From the NCBI GenBank assembly GCA_964549275.1, contig CAZJUP010000012.1, positions 4,234 through 68,233 on the forward strand: a stretch of 64,000 nt of DNA. Reading direction: 5' to 3'. The translations under genes were made by a program, and so were the position numbers. This DNA is from CAZJUP01 sp964549275. GTDB taxonomy: Bacteria; Fidelibacterota; Marinisomatia; Marinisomatales; TCS55. The notes under the pieces are model-generated. The model did not search any database. It saw only the letters and a program-made list of their open reading frames with translations, and was not told where the DNA came from. This document shows positions 17,548-26,801 of the stretch, one piece after another. Every line of letters begins with the position of its first letter. Within the stretch, counting starts at the first letter, position 1.

Positions 17548-20484
17548 TTAGATACCTTTTTGAAAACTGATGACCCAGTTTTTTGTTCCTGTTTTTGAAC
17601 CCGTTTCATCTTGTGTCCAAAAAGGAAAATCGATCCGAATAAATACGTTTTGCCCAACAATGTTTTTTCCTGCCCGTATTCCAATACCCGCATCGGTCAA
17701 AACAGTATCGTTGAACCCCATATCCCCTTTCTCTAACCGGGAACCGTTAAGGAGTCCTGCATCCATAAAAAAGGCCGCTTCCAACTTCAATCCTTTAAAT
17801 GATTTTCCATAAAAACCCTCAAGAGTCAGCCCTGATATTTGTTCAACCCCTGAATATCCTCTGCCATAAAACCCACGCAAATTCCCATCACCTGGTAAAT
17901 GGTATCTATTCCTAGACTCTGACCAGCCAAAAAAACTGGAAGCATCTCTTAAATATGAATTTTCATAAACATCACCTGAACCGGCCCCTTCAACCGTGTA
18001 TCGTTCCTGAACAGGAACGCCTTTTTCATCTGCCCAAATTTTCCCTAAAATAATTCTTTCCCTAAAACCAAAATTTCCAAACTTTTTTTCTGTTTTATTT
18101 TCAAAAGTCAATCTTCCAAAATGCCAATCCGACCACCCTCCCGGTGCAATATCTAATTTAATGGTAAAATAGGAAGGGCCGACTCCCATAGATAATTCGT
18201 TAGACCATAAGAAGACTTTTCCTTTATCGAATAAATCTGTTCTTGTTGTATCTAAAGTTTGGGAAACGTGAAATCCAATTGAAAATGTTCGGTACTTAAT
18301 CAGTGGGTTCAATGGGTATGATTTTGTTTCTGCTTTTAAACCATATCCGCTGACTCCTCCAAAATTATAGGCGTGGTATCTCATTTTCCCTCCATTGCTC
18401 TTCAATGGGTGTTTTTTCCATCCTTTTATGGACCAAAAAACTTTTTTCGATTCTGGTCCAAAGTGAAGAGACGCTGATGAAGACTCCCATAACCCATAAG
18501 TTTTTTTTATCTGAATTCCCGGGATAACTTTATCTAAATCATGATACTGTGCTGTCGGCAACCACTGAATAACCACTCTGTCTCTGGGATTATAACGCAT
18601 CCCGGGTCGGTAAAACATGATTTCTTTTGGTATTCTACCTGTAAAATTATTTCGCCGATCAATATCCAATGTTTTGCTATCCGGGTCAAGGACGGCAAAT
18701 TGGGGTTCCGAGGATACAGTATAGGTAAAAGTATCTGTTGGACGCGAATGGTGGTTTTTCCACCAGTTTCGATAAATTTCACCGTTTTTTAGTCGGGTTT
18801 CAATTAACTGGGGCATTTCACGATTCCCTTTTCGATTTATATTCAGGCTGACCTCCCATGAACCATCGGAATTGGGATTTTTCTTCCAGCCATCAATTCC
18901 ATAATCCAGTTTTCTTGTGTCATGAAGCCACGGGTTGAAAAACCACGTCAAATTTTGTCCTGAAGCATCCTCCATGGCTTGAATAAATCGCTCTTCGTTT
19001 GTGTGCTTCAGTTTCCATCTCCGAAAATAAGTCTGCATTCCAGATGTAAAAAGGGAGTCCCCTAAAATGTACTGGAGTTCCTCCAGCATGAGCGAAGGTT
19101 TTGTATATGCATTTTGCCGATAAGCAAAACTATTTTTAAATCGATAAGAATATCGACTCACTGGTTCATCCAAACCTCCGGTGATAAAACCTATAGAATA
19201 CCACTGACTTCTATCCAAAGCGCTGGCAAATTTCCACTTTTTTTTCTGGAATGGAGTGTACCGATGTGTTTTTTCTAAATCAAATCCTACGGGGCCATAT
19301 TTATTCATCATATATTGTCGTGTCTGGAAGGTGGTAAACCCTTCATCCAACCAAGATTCTCGGACCTCATTGTTTCCCAGAATACCGTAAAACCAAATAT
19401 GCCCGATTTCATGGAGAATGAGGCTTTCGGATTCGCTTCCATTCATTACCAACATAGGATACTCCATGCCTCCCCCCTTCAATCGATCTGTTGTTGTCAC
19501 CTGTGGATAGGGATACATCCCATAATTGTGACTTAACCATTCCAAAGCCCACTCCGAACGGTTTACTACTTTTTTCGTCCATTTTTTACCATTTTTTATA
19601 TTAAAAACCACATGGACTTTTATCCCGTTCCATTCTCCGCTTTCATAAAGAAAATCAGGAGAAGTAATCCACGCAAAATCATGAATGTTTTCGGCATGAA
19701 ATGTCACAGTTCTTGATTCGCCGGAATCGGGGATGCTGTAGGTATTATTAAATTCCATTAACCATTTTCCAAATGCCATACTCGTATCCACTCTAACACT
19801 TTCCCACCCTGGGTCTCCTACCGAAACCTCACCTGTAGAGGCTACAATATATCCCGCCGGGACGGTCATGGTTACATCAAATGTACCAAATTCGCCGTAA
19901 AATTCTCCTTCAGCATGGAAAGGGATATTGTGCCATCCGTCTTCATCATATACCACCATTTTAGGATACCACTGTGCAAAATTATATTGCTTCCCCACTC
20001 GACCTGCCCGTTCTACCTGTTTCCCAACGTGGTGTGTCCAATCTAATTCTATTATTAATGAATCACCTGGTAGAAGTGGAGCCCGTAAATCCGAAGATAA
20101 TATCGTATCATCTATCTTGAAGGAATCTGACAAAATAGATTTGTCATTCGAAACCTGGAATGAATGGATATCAACCCGACTGAAATAATCCTCTAACCCT
20201 TTAATAAAATTAGCGGCTCGACCTAACCGTCCTAACCGCTGAGTATATTCTCTGTATTTCACGGATCCTTTTTGAAAGGCATTAGGATAAAGATGAAGAT
20301 AAACCTGATCCAACGTATCTGGAGAATGATTGATGTATTTAATGCTGGTTTTTCCTCCAACCGTATGGATTGCTGTATCCAGTTTGACATCCATAGTATA
20401 ATGAACAAATTGCTGCCAGTATGATTCTGCTGACAGAAAACCTGCCATACCAATCATGATTATTCCATTAATTATTTTTTTCAT
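17548..20484 (-). CDS. M1 family metallopeptidase with C-terminal beta-barrel-like domain
   Basis: A 978-residue exported protein with a signal peptide of about 19 residues. The gluzincin core is clear: GGGMEYPM at 337-344 (the GXMEN exopeptidase position), HEIGH with His358, Glu359 and His362, and the third zinc ligand Glu381 in WLDEGFTTF, 18 residues further on. After the peptidase core (about 1-620), residues about 680-978 become strand-rich with many Tyr/Phe/Gly. They contain PGDGNLRGFYGRGYSG, which looks like the bacterial surface antigen (Omp85/BamA-type) barrel region. The fusion suggests an outer-membrane-anchored aminopeptidase. Neighbours are degP and a thiol-disulfide pair. Confidence 0.88.
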   Translation of the reverse strand: MKKIINGIIMIGMAGFLSAESYWQQFVHYTMDVKLDTAIHTVGGKTSIKYINHSPDTLDQVYLHLYPNAFQKGSVKYREYTQRLGRLGRAANFIKGLEDYFSRVDIHSFQVSNDKSILSDSFKIDDTILSSDLRAPLLPGDSLIIELDWTHHVGKQVERAGRVGKQYNFAQWYPKMVVYDEDGWHNIPFHAEGEFYGEFGTFDVTMTVPAGYIVASTGEVSVGDPGWESVRVDTSMAFGKWLMEFNNTYSIPDSGESRTVTFHAENIHDFAWITSPDFLYESGEWNGIKVHVVFNIKNGKKWTKKVVNRSEWALEWLSHNYGMYPYPQVTTTDRLKGGGMEYPMLVMNGSESESLILHEIGHIWFYGILGNNEVRESWLDEGFTTFQTRQYMMNKYGPVGFDLEKTHRYTPFQKKKWKFASALDRSQWYSIGFITGGLDEPVSRYSYRFKNSFAYRQNAYTKPSLMLEELQYILGDSLFTSGMQTYFRRWKLKHTNEERFIQAMEDASGQNLTWFFNPWLHDTRKLDYGIDGWKKNPNSDGSWEVSLNINRKGNREMPQLIETRLKNGEIYRNWWKNHHSRPTDTFTYTVSSEPQFAVLDPDSKTLDIDRRNNFTGRIPKEIMFYRPGMRYNPRDRVVIQWLPTAQYHDLDKVIPGIQIKKTYGLWESSSASLHFGPESKKVFWSIKGWKKHPLKSNGGKMRYHAYNFGGVSGYGLKAETKSYPLNPLIKYRTFSIGFHVSQTLDTTRTDLFDKGKVFLWSNELSMGVGPSYFTIKLDIAPGGWSDWHFGRLTFENKTEKKFGNFGFRERIILGKIWADEKGVPVQERYTVEGAGSGDVYENSYLRDASSFFGWSESRNRYHLPGDGNLRGFYGRGYSGVEQISGLTLEGFYGKSFKGLKLEAAFFMDAGLLNGSRLEKGDMGFNDTVLTDAGIGIRAGKNIVGQNVFIRIDFPFWTQDETGSKTGTKNWVISFQKGI

Positions 20485-20578
20485 AAATCTATTTGTATTA
20501 AGTATTATTTAGAGGGATAAGGGGTATGTCCCAAAAATATTTGCACCAAGAATAAGAAATTAACAGAGATAATTTGTC

Positions 20579-21175
20579 TTAAAGATAGTCTTTAAGGTCG
20601 TTATAGAATACATTTTCAGAGCGCGGTCCGATATATCCTTTTACGATATATCCCTCTCTGTCAATGATAAATGTTGTGGGGATTCCATTAATGGCTTGAC
20701 CAATAGCTTGTCCATACAATCCTGTAACTTGGCCGGTCTCATTTCCGCTAATATCGGTTAAGACCGTATATTCCATATTCCATTTTTCCATAAAATCGGA
20801 AATATCAGATTCTGAGCCTGAACTAAGAGTAATACCCACAATTTCAAGACCTTTTTTGTTATGTTTAGAATAGAGTTTATTAAAATCAGGAATTTCTTTT
20901 CTACACGGGGCACACCAGGTTCCCCAAAAGTTAAGCAGGATAACTTTTCCTTTATGCTCACTCAGAGTAAATTTTTCTCCATTGACACTTTTTAATGTAA
21001 AGTTGGGTGCAGGGATCGCATTGGCGGCTCGAGGTTGGGAATTGTTTCCCACCATTTTACTTACAATTGCACTTGCAGACTGCGAATGCTTTTCAGCATT
21101 GACAGTTTCCTTTTGGCTGCATCCCATGGTCACAAACATTGCAAATGATAACAAAATCAAACCCGTTTTTTTCAT
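20579..21175 (-). CDS. TlpA/ResA-like thioredoxin lipoprotein
   Basis: A 198-residue protein. The signal peptide ends in a lipobox (VTMGC, Cys19), so it is probably a membrane-anchored lipoprotein. A thioredoxin fold of the TlpA/ResA group follows with the redox centre WGTWCAPC (Cys88, Cys91), then GIPTTFIID, the usual cis-proline strand. Such proteins pass electrons to periplasmic disulfides, for instance in cytochrome c maturation. The DsbD gene lies 17 bases upstream and is the expected electron donor. Confidence 0.92.
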   Translation of the reverse strand: MKKTGLILLSFAMFVTMGCSQKETVNAEKHSQSASAIVSKMVGNNSQPRAANAIPAPNFTLKSVNGEKFTLSEHKGKVILLNFWGTWCAPCRKEIPDFNKLYSKHNKKGLEIVGITLSSGSESDISDFMEKWNMEYTVLTDISGNETGQVTGLYGQAIGQAINGIPTTFIIDREGYIVKGYIGPRSENVFYNDLKDYL

Positions 21176-21192
21176 TTTTTTTTATTCCTTTT

Positions 21193-23070
21193 TTAACCGG
21201 CGAGACCCACATCGAGAAAATCCAGAAATTCATCCAGATTACGAGTCATACCGGGAAAAGTTGCGATTATTTCATTGTCGGGATTTAAAATGACGTAAAA
21301 GGGTAACGCCGCAGTCCCGAATCTATTAATTTCATATTGCTGGTTTTCTTTATAATTCGGTCCCCCATCTGTATATAATTGAACCAATACCATTTCATTA
21401 AATCGGGTTTTTACTTCAGATTTGGTAAAAACATTAGCTTCCATCCAGCGACAGTTTGTGCAAGTATATCCTGTAAAATCGATAAAAACCGATTTACCGG
21501 TTTGCCTTGCCTCAGCTAAACCGGGCTCCAATTCTGAATACCAGTCGAATTCTTCTGCGATGGATACTCCATTGGTCCGAACAGAGCCTGATTCTGCCTC
21601 CACAATTGGAGGTAAATACGAGTAAATTAATCCATGAATTCTTTGCCCGAATAACCCCGAAGATAAGTAAAGGCCGAAGGTTAAGAACCCGAGACTTAGC
21701 ATCATTCTGGGAACACCAATTGTTTTTAATTCAGAGTCATGGGGAAGCTGAATTTTCCCCAAAAGGTAAAATCCTGAAAAAATCATGATGACTGCCCATG
21801 CTGCCAAAACCATCTTATGGGAGAAAAATCCCAATCCCCAAACTAAATCTGTATTACTGAGAAATTTAAAAGCTGCTGCCAATTCGAGAAAACCCATCAC
21901 CACTTTGACCGAATTCAACCAACCGCCCGATTTGGGCATTTTTGCTAGATATTGAGGAAATAATGCTAAAAAGAAAAATGGTAATGAAAAAGCCGTGCTA
22001 AAGACAATCATCCCTAATGCCGGCCAAAACCATTGACCTTGTGCAGCCGCTACGAGAAGTAGCCCTACAAACTGTACTGTACAGGTAAAGGAAGTCAGCG
22101 TAAAAGTTACTGCCATAAACAATACACCAACATAACCGCCTCTGCCTTCCTGTTTTAAGGAAAATTGGCGCAATCCTTCCGGAAGCTGAATTTCATACAT
22201 CCCAAAAAGGGATAATGAAAAATAGATAAACAGTGCACCAATAAACAGGTTTACCCAAGGATTCGCAGCCAACTGATTCGCTCCGGATGCTCCAAGAGTA
22301 AAAGCTAAAATCAGCCCCAAAATACTGAATGTTGACACGATCCCCAATGTATAAACTGTTGCCTGGCTAAAAGGCGATTTCCCATTTTTCTCACCCTGAT
22401 GAGTGAAGAAACTCACTGTTATGGGAATCATGGGAAATACACATGGGGTAAGCAAAGCTAAGAAGCCCATAGAAAGAGCTAAGAGAACAAATGAGAAAAA
22501 ACCCTGACTGATTGCAGCATCCAAGTCAATATTTCCTGAACCGTCTGTTACGGATGTTTTCGCTGGAACAAAATCCCTATTGGACTCTCGAGGAAACCCC
22601 GGCTCAATTTTCAATGTTACAGATGCCTCATCTTCTCGAGGAGGGTAACAAATAGATGCATTGCAAACCTGGTATAACACTTTGGCCTTCAGGGTCAGTT
22701 CCCCTGGTTCAAGATTTGATTTTAATAAAACCGGAACAGTGAAATCAGCACCCCCCTCATGATACCGCGTCACCGTCATAAAGCCATCGTCGTATTTTTC
22801 CACAGGAGAGTCTTCTTTTACTTTTCCTGTCGACTCTATTCCCTCCCCCTCAATCACAACTCTTGTGGCAATAGGTCCTTCACCGGCATCATGCGTTGCA
22901 TAAATATGCCATTCTTCTTCCATGGAAGCTTTTATAAGAATATTAACAACTTCTCCGGCCCTAGCGGGACTTTCAGCCGTAGCAGTAATTGTTACCGGGC
23001 TGTCAAACTGTCCAATGAGAGTTGAGACTGCTGCCAGAAAGAATAATGTGATTCGGAATTTTAGCTTCAT
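21193..23070 (-). CDS. dsbD: Thiol:disulfide interchange protein DsbD
   Basis: A 625-residue protein moving reducing power from cytoplasmic thioredoxin across the inner membrane. The order is: signal peptide; N-terminal immunoglobulin-like DsbD-alpha domain (about 20-160) with its Cys pair in VCNASICYPPRE; eight-helix membrane domain (about 185-490) with Cys in LTPCVFPM and FTCTVQF; and a C-terminal thioredoxin domain with GYTCTNCRW. All three expected cysteine pairs are visible. It is transcribed with the downstream TlpA-like lipoprotein, its likely client. Confidence 0.94.
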   Translation of the reverse strand: MKLKFRITLFFLAAVSTLIGQFDSPVTITATAESPARAGEVVNILIKASMEEEWHIYATHDAGEGPIATRVVIEGEGIESTGKVKEDSPVEKYDDGFMTVTRYHEGGADFTVPVLLKSNLEPGELTLKAKVLYQVCNASICYPPREDEASVTLKIEPGFPRESNRDFVPAKTSVTDGSGNIDLDAAISQGFFSFVLLALSMGFLALLTPCVFPMIPITVSFFTHQGEKNGKSPFSQATVYTLGIVSTFSILGLILAFTLGASGANQLAANPWVNLFIGALFIYFSLSLFGMYEIQLPEGLRQFSLKQEGRGGYVGVLFMAVTFTLTSFTCTVQFVGLLLVAAAQGQWFWPALGMIVFSTAFSLPFFFLALFPQYLAKMPKSGGWLNSVKVVMGFLELAAAFKFLSNTDLVWGLGFFSHKMVLAAWAVIMIFSGFYLLGKIQLPHDSELKTIGVPRMMLSLGFLTFGLYLSSGLFGQRIHGLIYSYLPPIVEAESGSVRTNGVSIAEEFDWYSELEPGLAEARQTGKSVFIDFTGYTCTNCRWMEANVFTKSEVKTRFNEMVLVQLYTDGGPNYKENQQYEINRFGTAALPFYVILNPDNEIIATFPGMTRNLDEFLDFLDVGLAG

Positions 23071-23115
23071 AGTTTAATATTATTTTGATGCAAAAGTGGG
23101 TCGAAAGTAACAGAT

Positions 23116-24027
23116 TTAGGTTAGGAGGTCAAACCAATGTTTAAATTTAAATTTTAACCGTGATTTTTGTTTGATTCTTTTCTTAAGCGATTTCACTGAT
23201 GATTCTGCAGCCTGTATCCCAATATTTAGCAACTCATCAAATTTGTCAAACCGGGACCAATGAAGATTTTTTACGTCCGGGTCAATAACAAAATCCGCTA
23301 ACCGTCTCATTTCCCGTGTCAGATTTAAATACGTTACCATATCAGAACGAAGCATAATTTCATAGATATTCACATCTTCGAGGGGTGGGATACTTCTTTT
23401 TCGAATATCAATGCCAATTAAAAAATCTACAGTGTCTTTTAACACCGGTGTCGGTAAAGGCATACTTGCTCCCCCATCGACAATTAATTTTTCTTCTTGT
23501 TTTGTAGGCTCTACATATCCTGGTATTGTTCCGGATTGAACTACAGCCTCTAATAAATCCCCAGATTCATAAATGACCGGAGTTGCAGACTGAATATCCG
23601 TAGCAACAACTTTTAGAGGAATTTGCAACTCTTCGAATGTTTTTACTGGAATTAAAAAATTGAAAGCATCTCGAAGCCTATCCTTTCGGATGATGGACGA
23701 CCGATGAAGGGACATAGCCAAAACAACCTGGTCCTTGACCTTACGGGCAATTTGCTCAAAAGCAGAGTGTGGATCTCGATTTTCAACTAAACGATCTGTT
23801 CCCAATTCTTTAAAAACATCACTCTCAATAAAAGCCCTGAATCGTTGTTCAATCCACTCCGGATCCCGGGTTGCACCATACATTGCTCCAATTACGGCTC
23901 CTGCACTAGTCCCGGCCACCTGGTCAAACGATATCCCCTCGGCATGAAGAACTTTTAAAGCTCCGATATGAGCTGCACCTCTCGCTCCCCCGCCACCTAA
24001 AGCCAATCCAATTCTTGGAAAAATCAT
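23116..24027 (-). CDS. Patatin-like phospholipase (RssA/YlbK-type)
   Basis: A 303-residue lipid acyl hydrolase. It begins with the oxyanion-hole glycine loop GGGGARG at 11-17, has the nucleophile elbow GTSAG (Ser41) and the dyad aspartate in DGG near residue 190. There is no signal peptide, so it acts in the cytoplasm or on the inner leaflet. The C-terminus is basic (RIKQKSRLKFKFK), possibly for membrane contact. The upstream cyclophilin gene ends 1 base before this ATG, so they form one unit. The substrate is unknown. Confidence 0.9.
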   Translation of the reverse strand: MIFPRIGLALGGGGARGAAHIGALKVLHAEGISFDQVAGTSAGAVIGAMYGATRDPEWIEQRFRAFIESDVFKELGTDRLVENRDPHSAFEQIARKVKDQVVLAMSLHRSSIIRKDRLRDAFNFLIPVKTFEELQIPLKVVATDIQSATPVIYESGDLLEAVVQSGTIPGYVEPTKQEEKLIVDGGASMPLPTPVLKDTVDFLIGIDIRKRSIPPLEDVNIYEIMLRSDMVTYLNLTREMRRLADFVIDPDVKNLHWSRFDKFDELLNIGIQAAESSVKSLKKRIKQKSRLKFKFKHWFDLLT

Positions 24028-24028
24028 T

Positions 24029-24658
24029 TTATTCTGTTAAGACTTCAGATGCTTTCGCGATTTTGACCTTCATTTCAACTTTTTCAAAGGGATTTGCCAT
24101 ATCCGGCCCCTGATAAAGTGGATTTTCTTTTTGAGGTGTATCCACATTCACAATGGCATCAACCTGGTCCAATCCCTGAATCACTTTTCCGAAAACAGTG
24201 TATTTTCTATCAAGTTGCGGTAAAGGTGTAATACATATGAAAAATTGACTGCCGGCAGAATTAGGGCTTGCAGACCTAGCCATGGATAAGGTGCCCCTTA
24301 AATGAAGGGAATCGCTAAACTCACTGGGAAGAGTCCACGTTGCCGGATCGTCTTCTTCCCCTATATCAAAATATTTTCCTGCTCGCCCTCCCATACCATC
24401 GTTTAATCGGTCATCATCCTTTGAATTCGGATCCCCTCCCTGAATAACAAATCTAGGGATAACCCTGTGAAAGGTTGTTCCGTCGAAATATCCTTCTTCC
24501 GCCAGTATTTTAAAGCTTTCCACATGTTTTGGGGCAACTTCGGGGTAAAGTTCTACAACCATATCCCCGAAGGATGTGGAGATTACCGCTACATCTTTAT
24601 CCGTTGAACAACTCATGGTCAATACTCCCAGTAAAACGATTAATCCTGTTTTTTTCAT
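24029..24658 (-). CDS. Cyclophilin-type peptidyl-prolyl isomerase, lipoprotein
   Basis: A 209-residue protein with a lipoprotein signal peptide (LTMSC, Cys17), followed by a cyclophilin domain: FHRVIPRFVIQGGDP with the catalytic Arg, GTLSMARS, NSAGSQFFI and TVFGKVIQG. It speeds proline isomerisation in envelope proteins. Between strands it has a small insertion (KDDDRLNDGMGGRAGKYF), similar to long bacterial cyclophilins. The ATG overlaps the pyrE stop by four bases, so it is translated with the pyrimidine genes although it is functionally unrelated. Confidence 0.93.
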   Translation of the reverse strand: MKKTGLIVLLGVLTMSCSTDKDVAVISTSFGDMVVELYPEVAPKHVESFKILAEEGYFDGTTFHRVIPRFVIQGGDPNSKDDDRLNDGMGGRAGKYFDIGEEDDPATWTLPSEFSDSLHLRGTLSMARSASPNSAGSQFFICITPLPQLDRKYTVFGKVIQGLDQVDAIVNVDTPQKENPLYQGPDMANPFEKVEMKVKIAKASEVLTE

Positions 24659-25230
24659 TTTATTCTCCTGCTTCCCGGTTTAGATGTGGGTATTTTACTC
24701 AAATATTCCGGTATTTCTGATTCTTCATAACTCACAGCTTCATGCTGAACGATGGAAAACTGATTCGGATGTAATTTAACTTCACCTCCACTGCGATCCA
24801 CAATAACGGCTACACCTATAACTTCGCCACCATAATTTTCTACAACCTGAATAACTTCTTTTACAGATCCTCCTGTGGTAATGACATCTTCCACAACGAG
24901 CACTTTTTGTCCCGATTCAATTTGGAATCCCCGACGGAGAGTCATTTCACCCTTTGCTCGTTCTGCAAAAATAGACTTGCAATTCAACGCACGTCCCACA
25001 TCTGTTCCAATAACAATTCCTCCCACTGCAGGCGAAATGACCACATCGATTTCACCAGAATTAAATTGAGCGGCCATTACGGAAGAAAATAGTTTCAGGT
25101 ATTCAGGATATTGGAGAACTTTTGCGCATTGAAAATATGTTGGACTATGCCGACCGGAGGTGAGCACAAAATGCCCCTCAAGTAATGCACCGGTCTGTTT
25201 AAATATTTTTATATAGTTATCACGATTCAT
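24655..25230 (-). CDS. pyrE: Orotate phosphoribosyltransferase
   Basis: A 191-residue enzyme adding phosphoribose from PRPP to orotate, the fifth step of UMP synthesis. The PRPP-binding motif VLVVEDVITTGGSVKE is near residues 108-123, and the substrate loop region TSGRHSPTYF near 24-33. The length and C-terminal part match the PyrE branch that also includes the archaeal/thermophile type. Overlaps pyrF upstream by 11 bases and the cyclophilin gene downstream by 4, so the last two steps of UMP synthesis are co-translated. Confidence 0.94.
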   Translation of the reverse strand: MNRDNYIKIFKQTGALLEGHFVLTSGRHSPTYFQCAKVLQYPEYLKLFSSVMAAQFNSGEIDVVISPAVGGIVIGTDVGRALNCKSIFAERAKGEMTLRRGFQIESGQKVLVVEDVITTGGSVKEVIQVVENYGGEVIGVAVIVDRSGGEVKLHPNQFSIVQHEAVSYEESEIPEYLSKIPTSKPGSRRIK

Positions 25231-26023
25231 TTATTAATTCCTGCATTTGTACAACATAATCCATGGCTGCTTCCCGGATTGCTGATTCACTTAAATCCCC
25301 CGCAAAACTTATCCCGCGTGAAATATTTATAAGCGCGATCCCATCCCGATTCCCATCCTTCAAACTTTTTCCCAAATCACCACCTTGAGCCCCTACACCC
25401 GGAATTAAAAATGGAAGACCTTTGGCTCGCGTTCGAATCCTAAGAATTTCTTCCGGAGCTGTTGCTCCCACAACCAATCCAACATTATTATTGTTATTTA
25501 ATGATGCGGCCAATTCAGCTGTTTTTTCAAAAATTGTTTTTCCTTCAGCAACCAGGTTTTGGAGGTCTGGTGCTGAGGGATTAGATGTCCTACAGAGAAT
25601 GAAGGCTCCTTTTTCGGGATCATCTAAAAACGGCGTGATGGAGTCGCTGCCCATGTACGGCGCAACCGTCACAGCATCAAATCCAAAATGTTCGAACAAA
25701 CTTCTGGAGTATTGAATGGCTGTATTACCAATATCACCTCTTTTTGCATCACCAATGATAATGACTTCTTCGCCAAACAGTTCCATGGTTTCTTCCAACC
25801 ATTGAAATCCGGCGCTTCCCCACCGCTCAAAAAAGGCAAGGTTGGGTTTATATGCTGCAGCAAGATCCCATGTTGCTGTTATAACTTTTTCTGTGTGATG
25901 TTTTAATTCATTAAGAGACGCTCCCCCGGATTGAAGTGATTCAGGATTTATATCCAACCCAACACAGAGATGGGATTTTTTTGATTCAATAATACGGGAA
26001 AGGTGTTGATTAAAGGCGATCAT
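25220..26023 (-). CDS. pyrF: Orotidine-5'-phosphate decarboxylase, type 2
   Basis: A 267-residue enzyme that makes UMP from OMP. Motifs of the longer type-2 subfamily: LCVGLDIN near residue 20, KPNLAFFE near 60, and the catalytic Asp-Lys-Asp block DAKRGDIGNTA near 93-103. The C-terminal phosphate-binding part is PGVGAQGGD. It is the first gene of pyrF-pyrE-cyclophilin-patatin. A 111-base gap upstream separates it from the divergent methyltransferase gene and should hold both promoters; no PyrR-type attenuator is visible in it. Confidence 0.94.
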   Translation of the reverse strand: MIAFNQHLSRIIESKKSHLCVGLDINPESLQSGGASLNELKHHTEKVITATWDLAAAYKPNLAFFERWGSAGFQWLEETMELFGEEVIIIGDAKRGDIGNTAIQYSRSLFEHFGFDAVTVAPYMGSDSITPFLDDPEKGAFILCRTSNPSAPDLQNLVAEGKTIFEKTAELAASLNNNNNVGLVVGATAPEEILRIRTRAKGLPFLIPGVGAQGGDLGKSLKDGNRDGIALINISRGISFAGDLSESAIREAAMDYVVQMQELINES

Positions 26024-26134
26024 ACAGGTGGAATTTACTTTGACTAAAATTTCTTAAAAACCCTCAACAAATTGATGGTGTCATTTTTATAAATTCTACT
26101 GTTAATTTTTCATTCTTCATCGGAGAAACAGGAT

Positions 26135-26797
26135 ATGCTTCACCAGATAGTATTCATTTCACTCCTAATTGGAGGTTTGGCCATGGGGCAAAAACAACAT
26201 AAGGACCACAAACCCTCGTCCCATTCATTCGATAATGCAGAGGAGTGGGCCCACAAATTTGAAGATCCCTCTCGGGATGAATGGCAACAGCCGGAAAAGG
26301 TTTTGGCAATAATGGCCATTCCGGAAAATGCAACCATAGCGGATATCGGTTCCGCCACAGGATATTTCCCCGTTCGATTTGCCAAAGCGGCGCCAAAGGG
26401 AATTGTATACGGGATTGACATAGAAAAAGACATGATTGATTTTTTAAACAAACGGGCTGAAAAAGAGAATCTCCCAAACTTAAAAAGTTTTCTCGGGGAA
26501 CTAGATGATTCAAAAATCCCTGGTAAAATGGACTATGTTTTTATATGCAACACCTACCATCATATCCAAAATCGAAACCAATACTTTTCAAAATTAATTG
26601 AGAAGCTGAATCCAGGAGGCCAATTGGTTATAGTCGATTTTCGGAAAGGGGATCTTCCGGTAGGTCCTTCTGATGACCATAAATTACCCATGAAAACTGT
26701 AATTGGTGAATTAACAAAGTCTGGATACCATTTAATACGCCAATATGATGAATTGCCTTATCAATATCTCTTAATTTTCAAGGTGAAGCCTTCATAA
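26135..26797 (+). CDS. Exported class I SAM-dependent methyltransferase
   Basis: A 220-residue protein. Residues 1-18 look like a signal peptide (MLHQIVFISLLIGGLAMG), followed by a His/Lys-rich mature start. The rest is a complete class I methyltransferase: motif I IADIGSATGYFP, acidic motif II GIDIE, and late motifs PGGQLVIVDF. An enzyme needing cytoplasmic SAM yet carrying an export signal is odd; alternatively the leader is a membrane anchor facing the cytoplasm. A possible -10 (TATAAA, 26088-26093) lies about 40 bases upstream with a weak -35. The GNAT gene starts 5 bases after the stop. Confidence 0.82.
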   Translation: MLHQIVFISLLIGGLAMGQKQHKDHKPSSHSFDNAEEWAHKFEDPSRDEWQQPEKVLAIMAIPENATIADIGSATGYFPVRFAKAAPKGIVYGIDIEKDMIDFLNKRAEKENLPNLKSFLGELDDSKIPGKMDYVFICNTYHHIQNRNQYFSKLIEKLNPGGQLVIVDFRKGDLPVGPSDDHKLPMKTVIGELTKSGYHLIRQYDELPYQYLLIFKVKPS

Positions 26798-26801
26798 GGT
26801 T

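Noticed and set aside
26154..26513. 119-residue minus-strand ORF antisense to the exported methyltransferase
   Set aside because: The plus-strand frame contains clear SAM-binding motifs; the antisense product has none.
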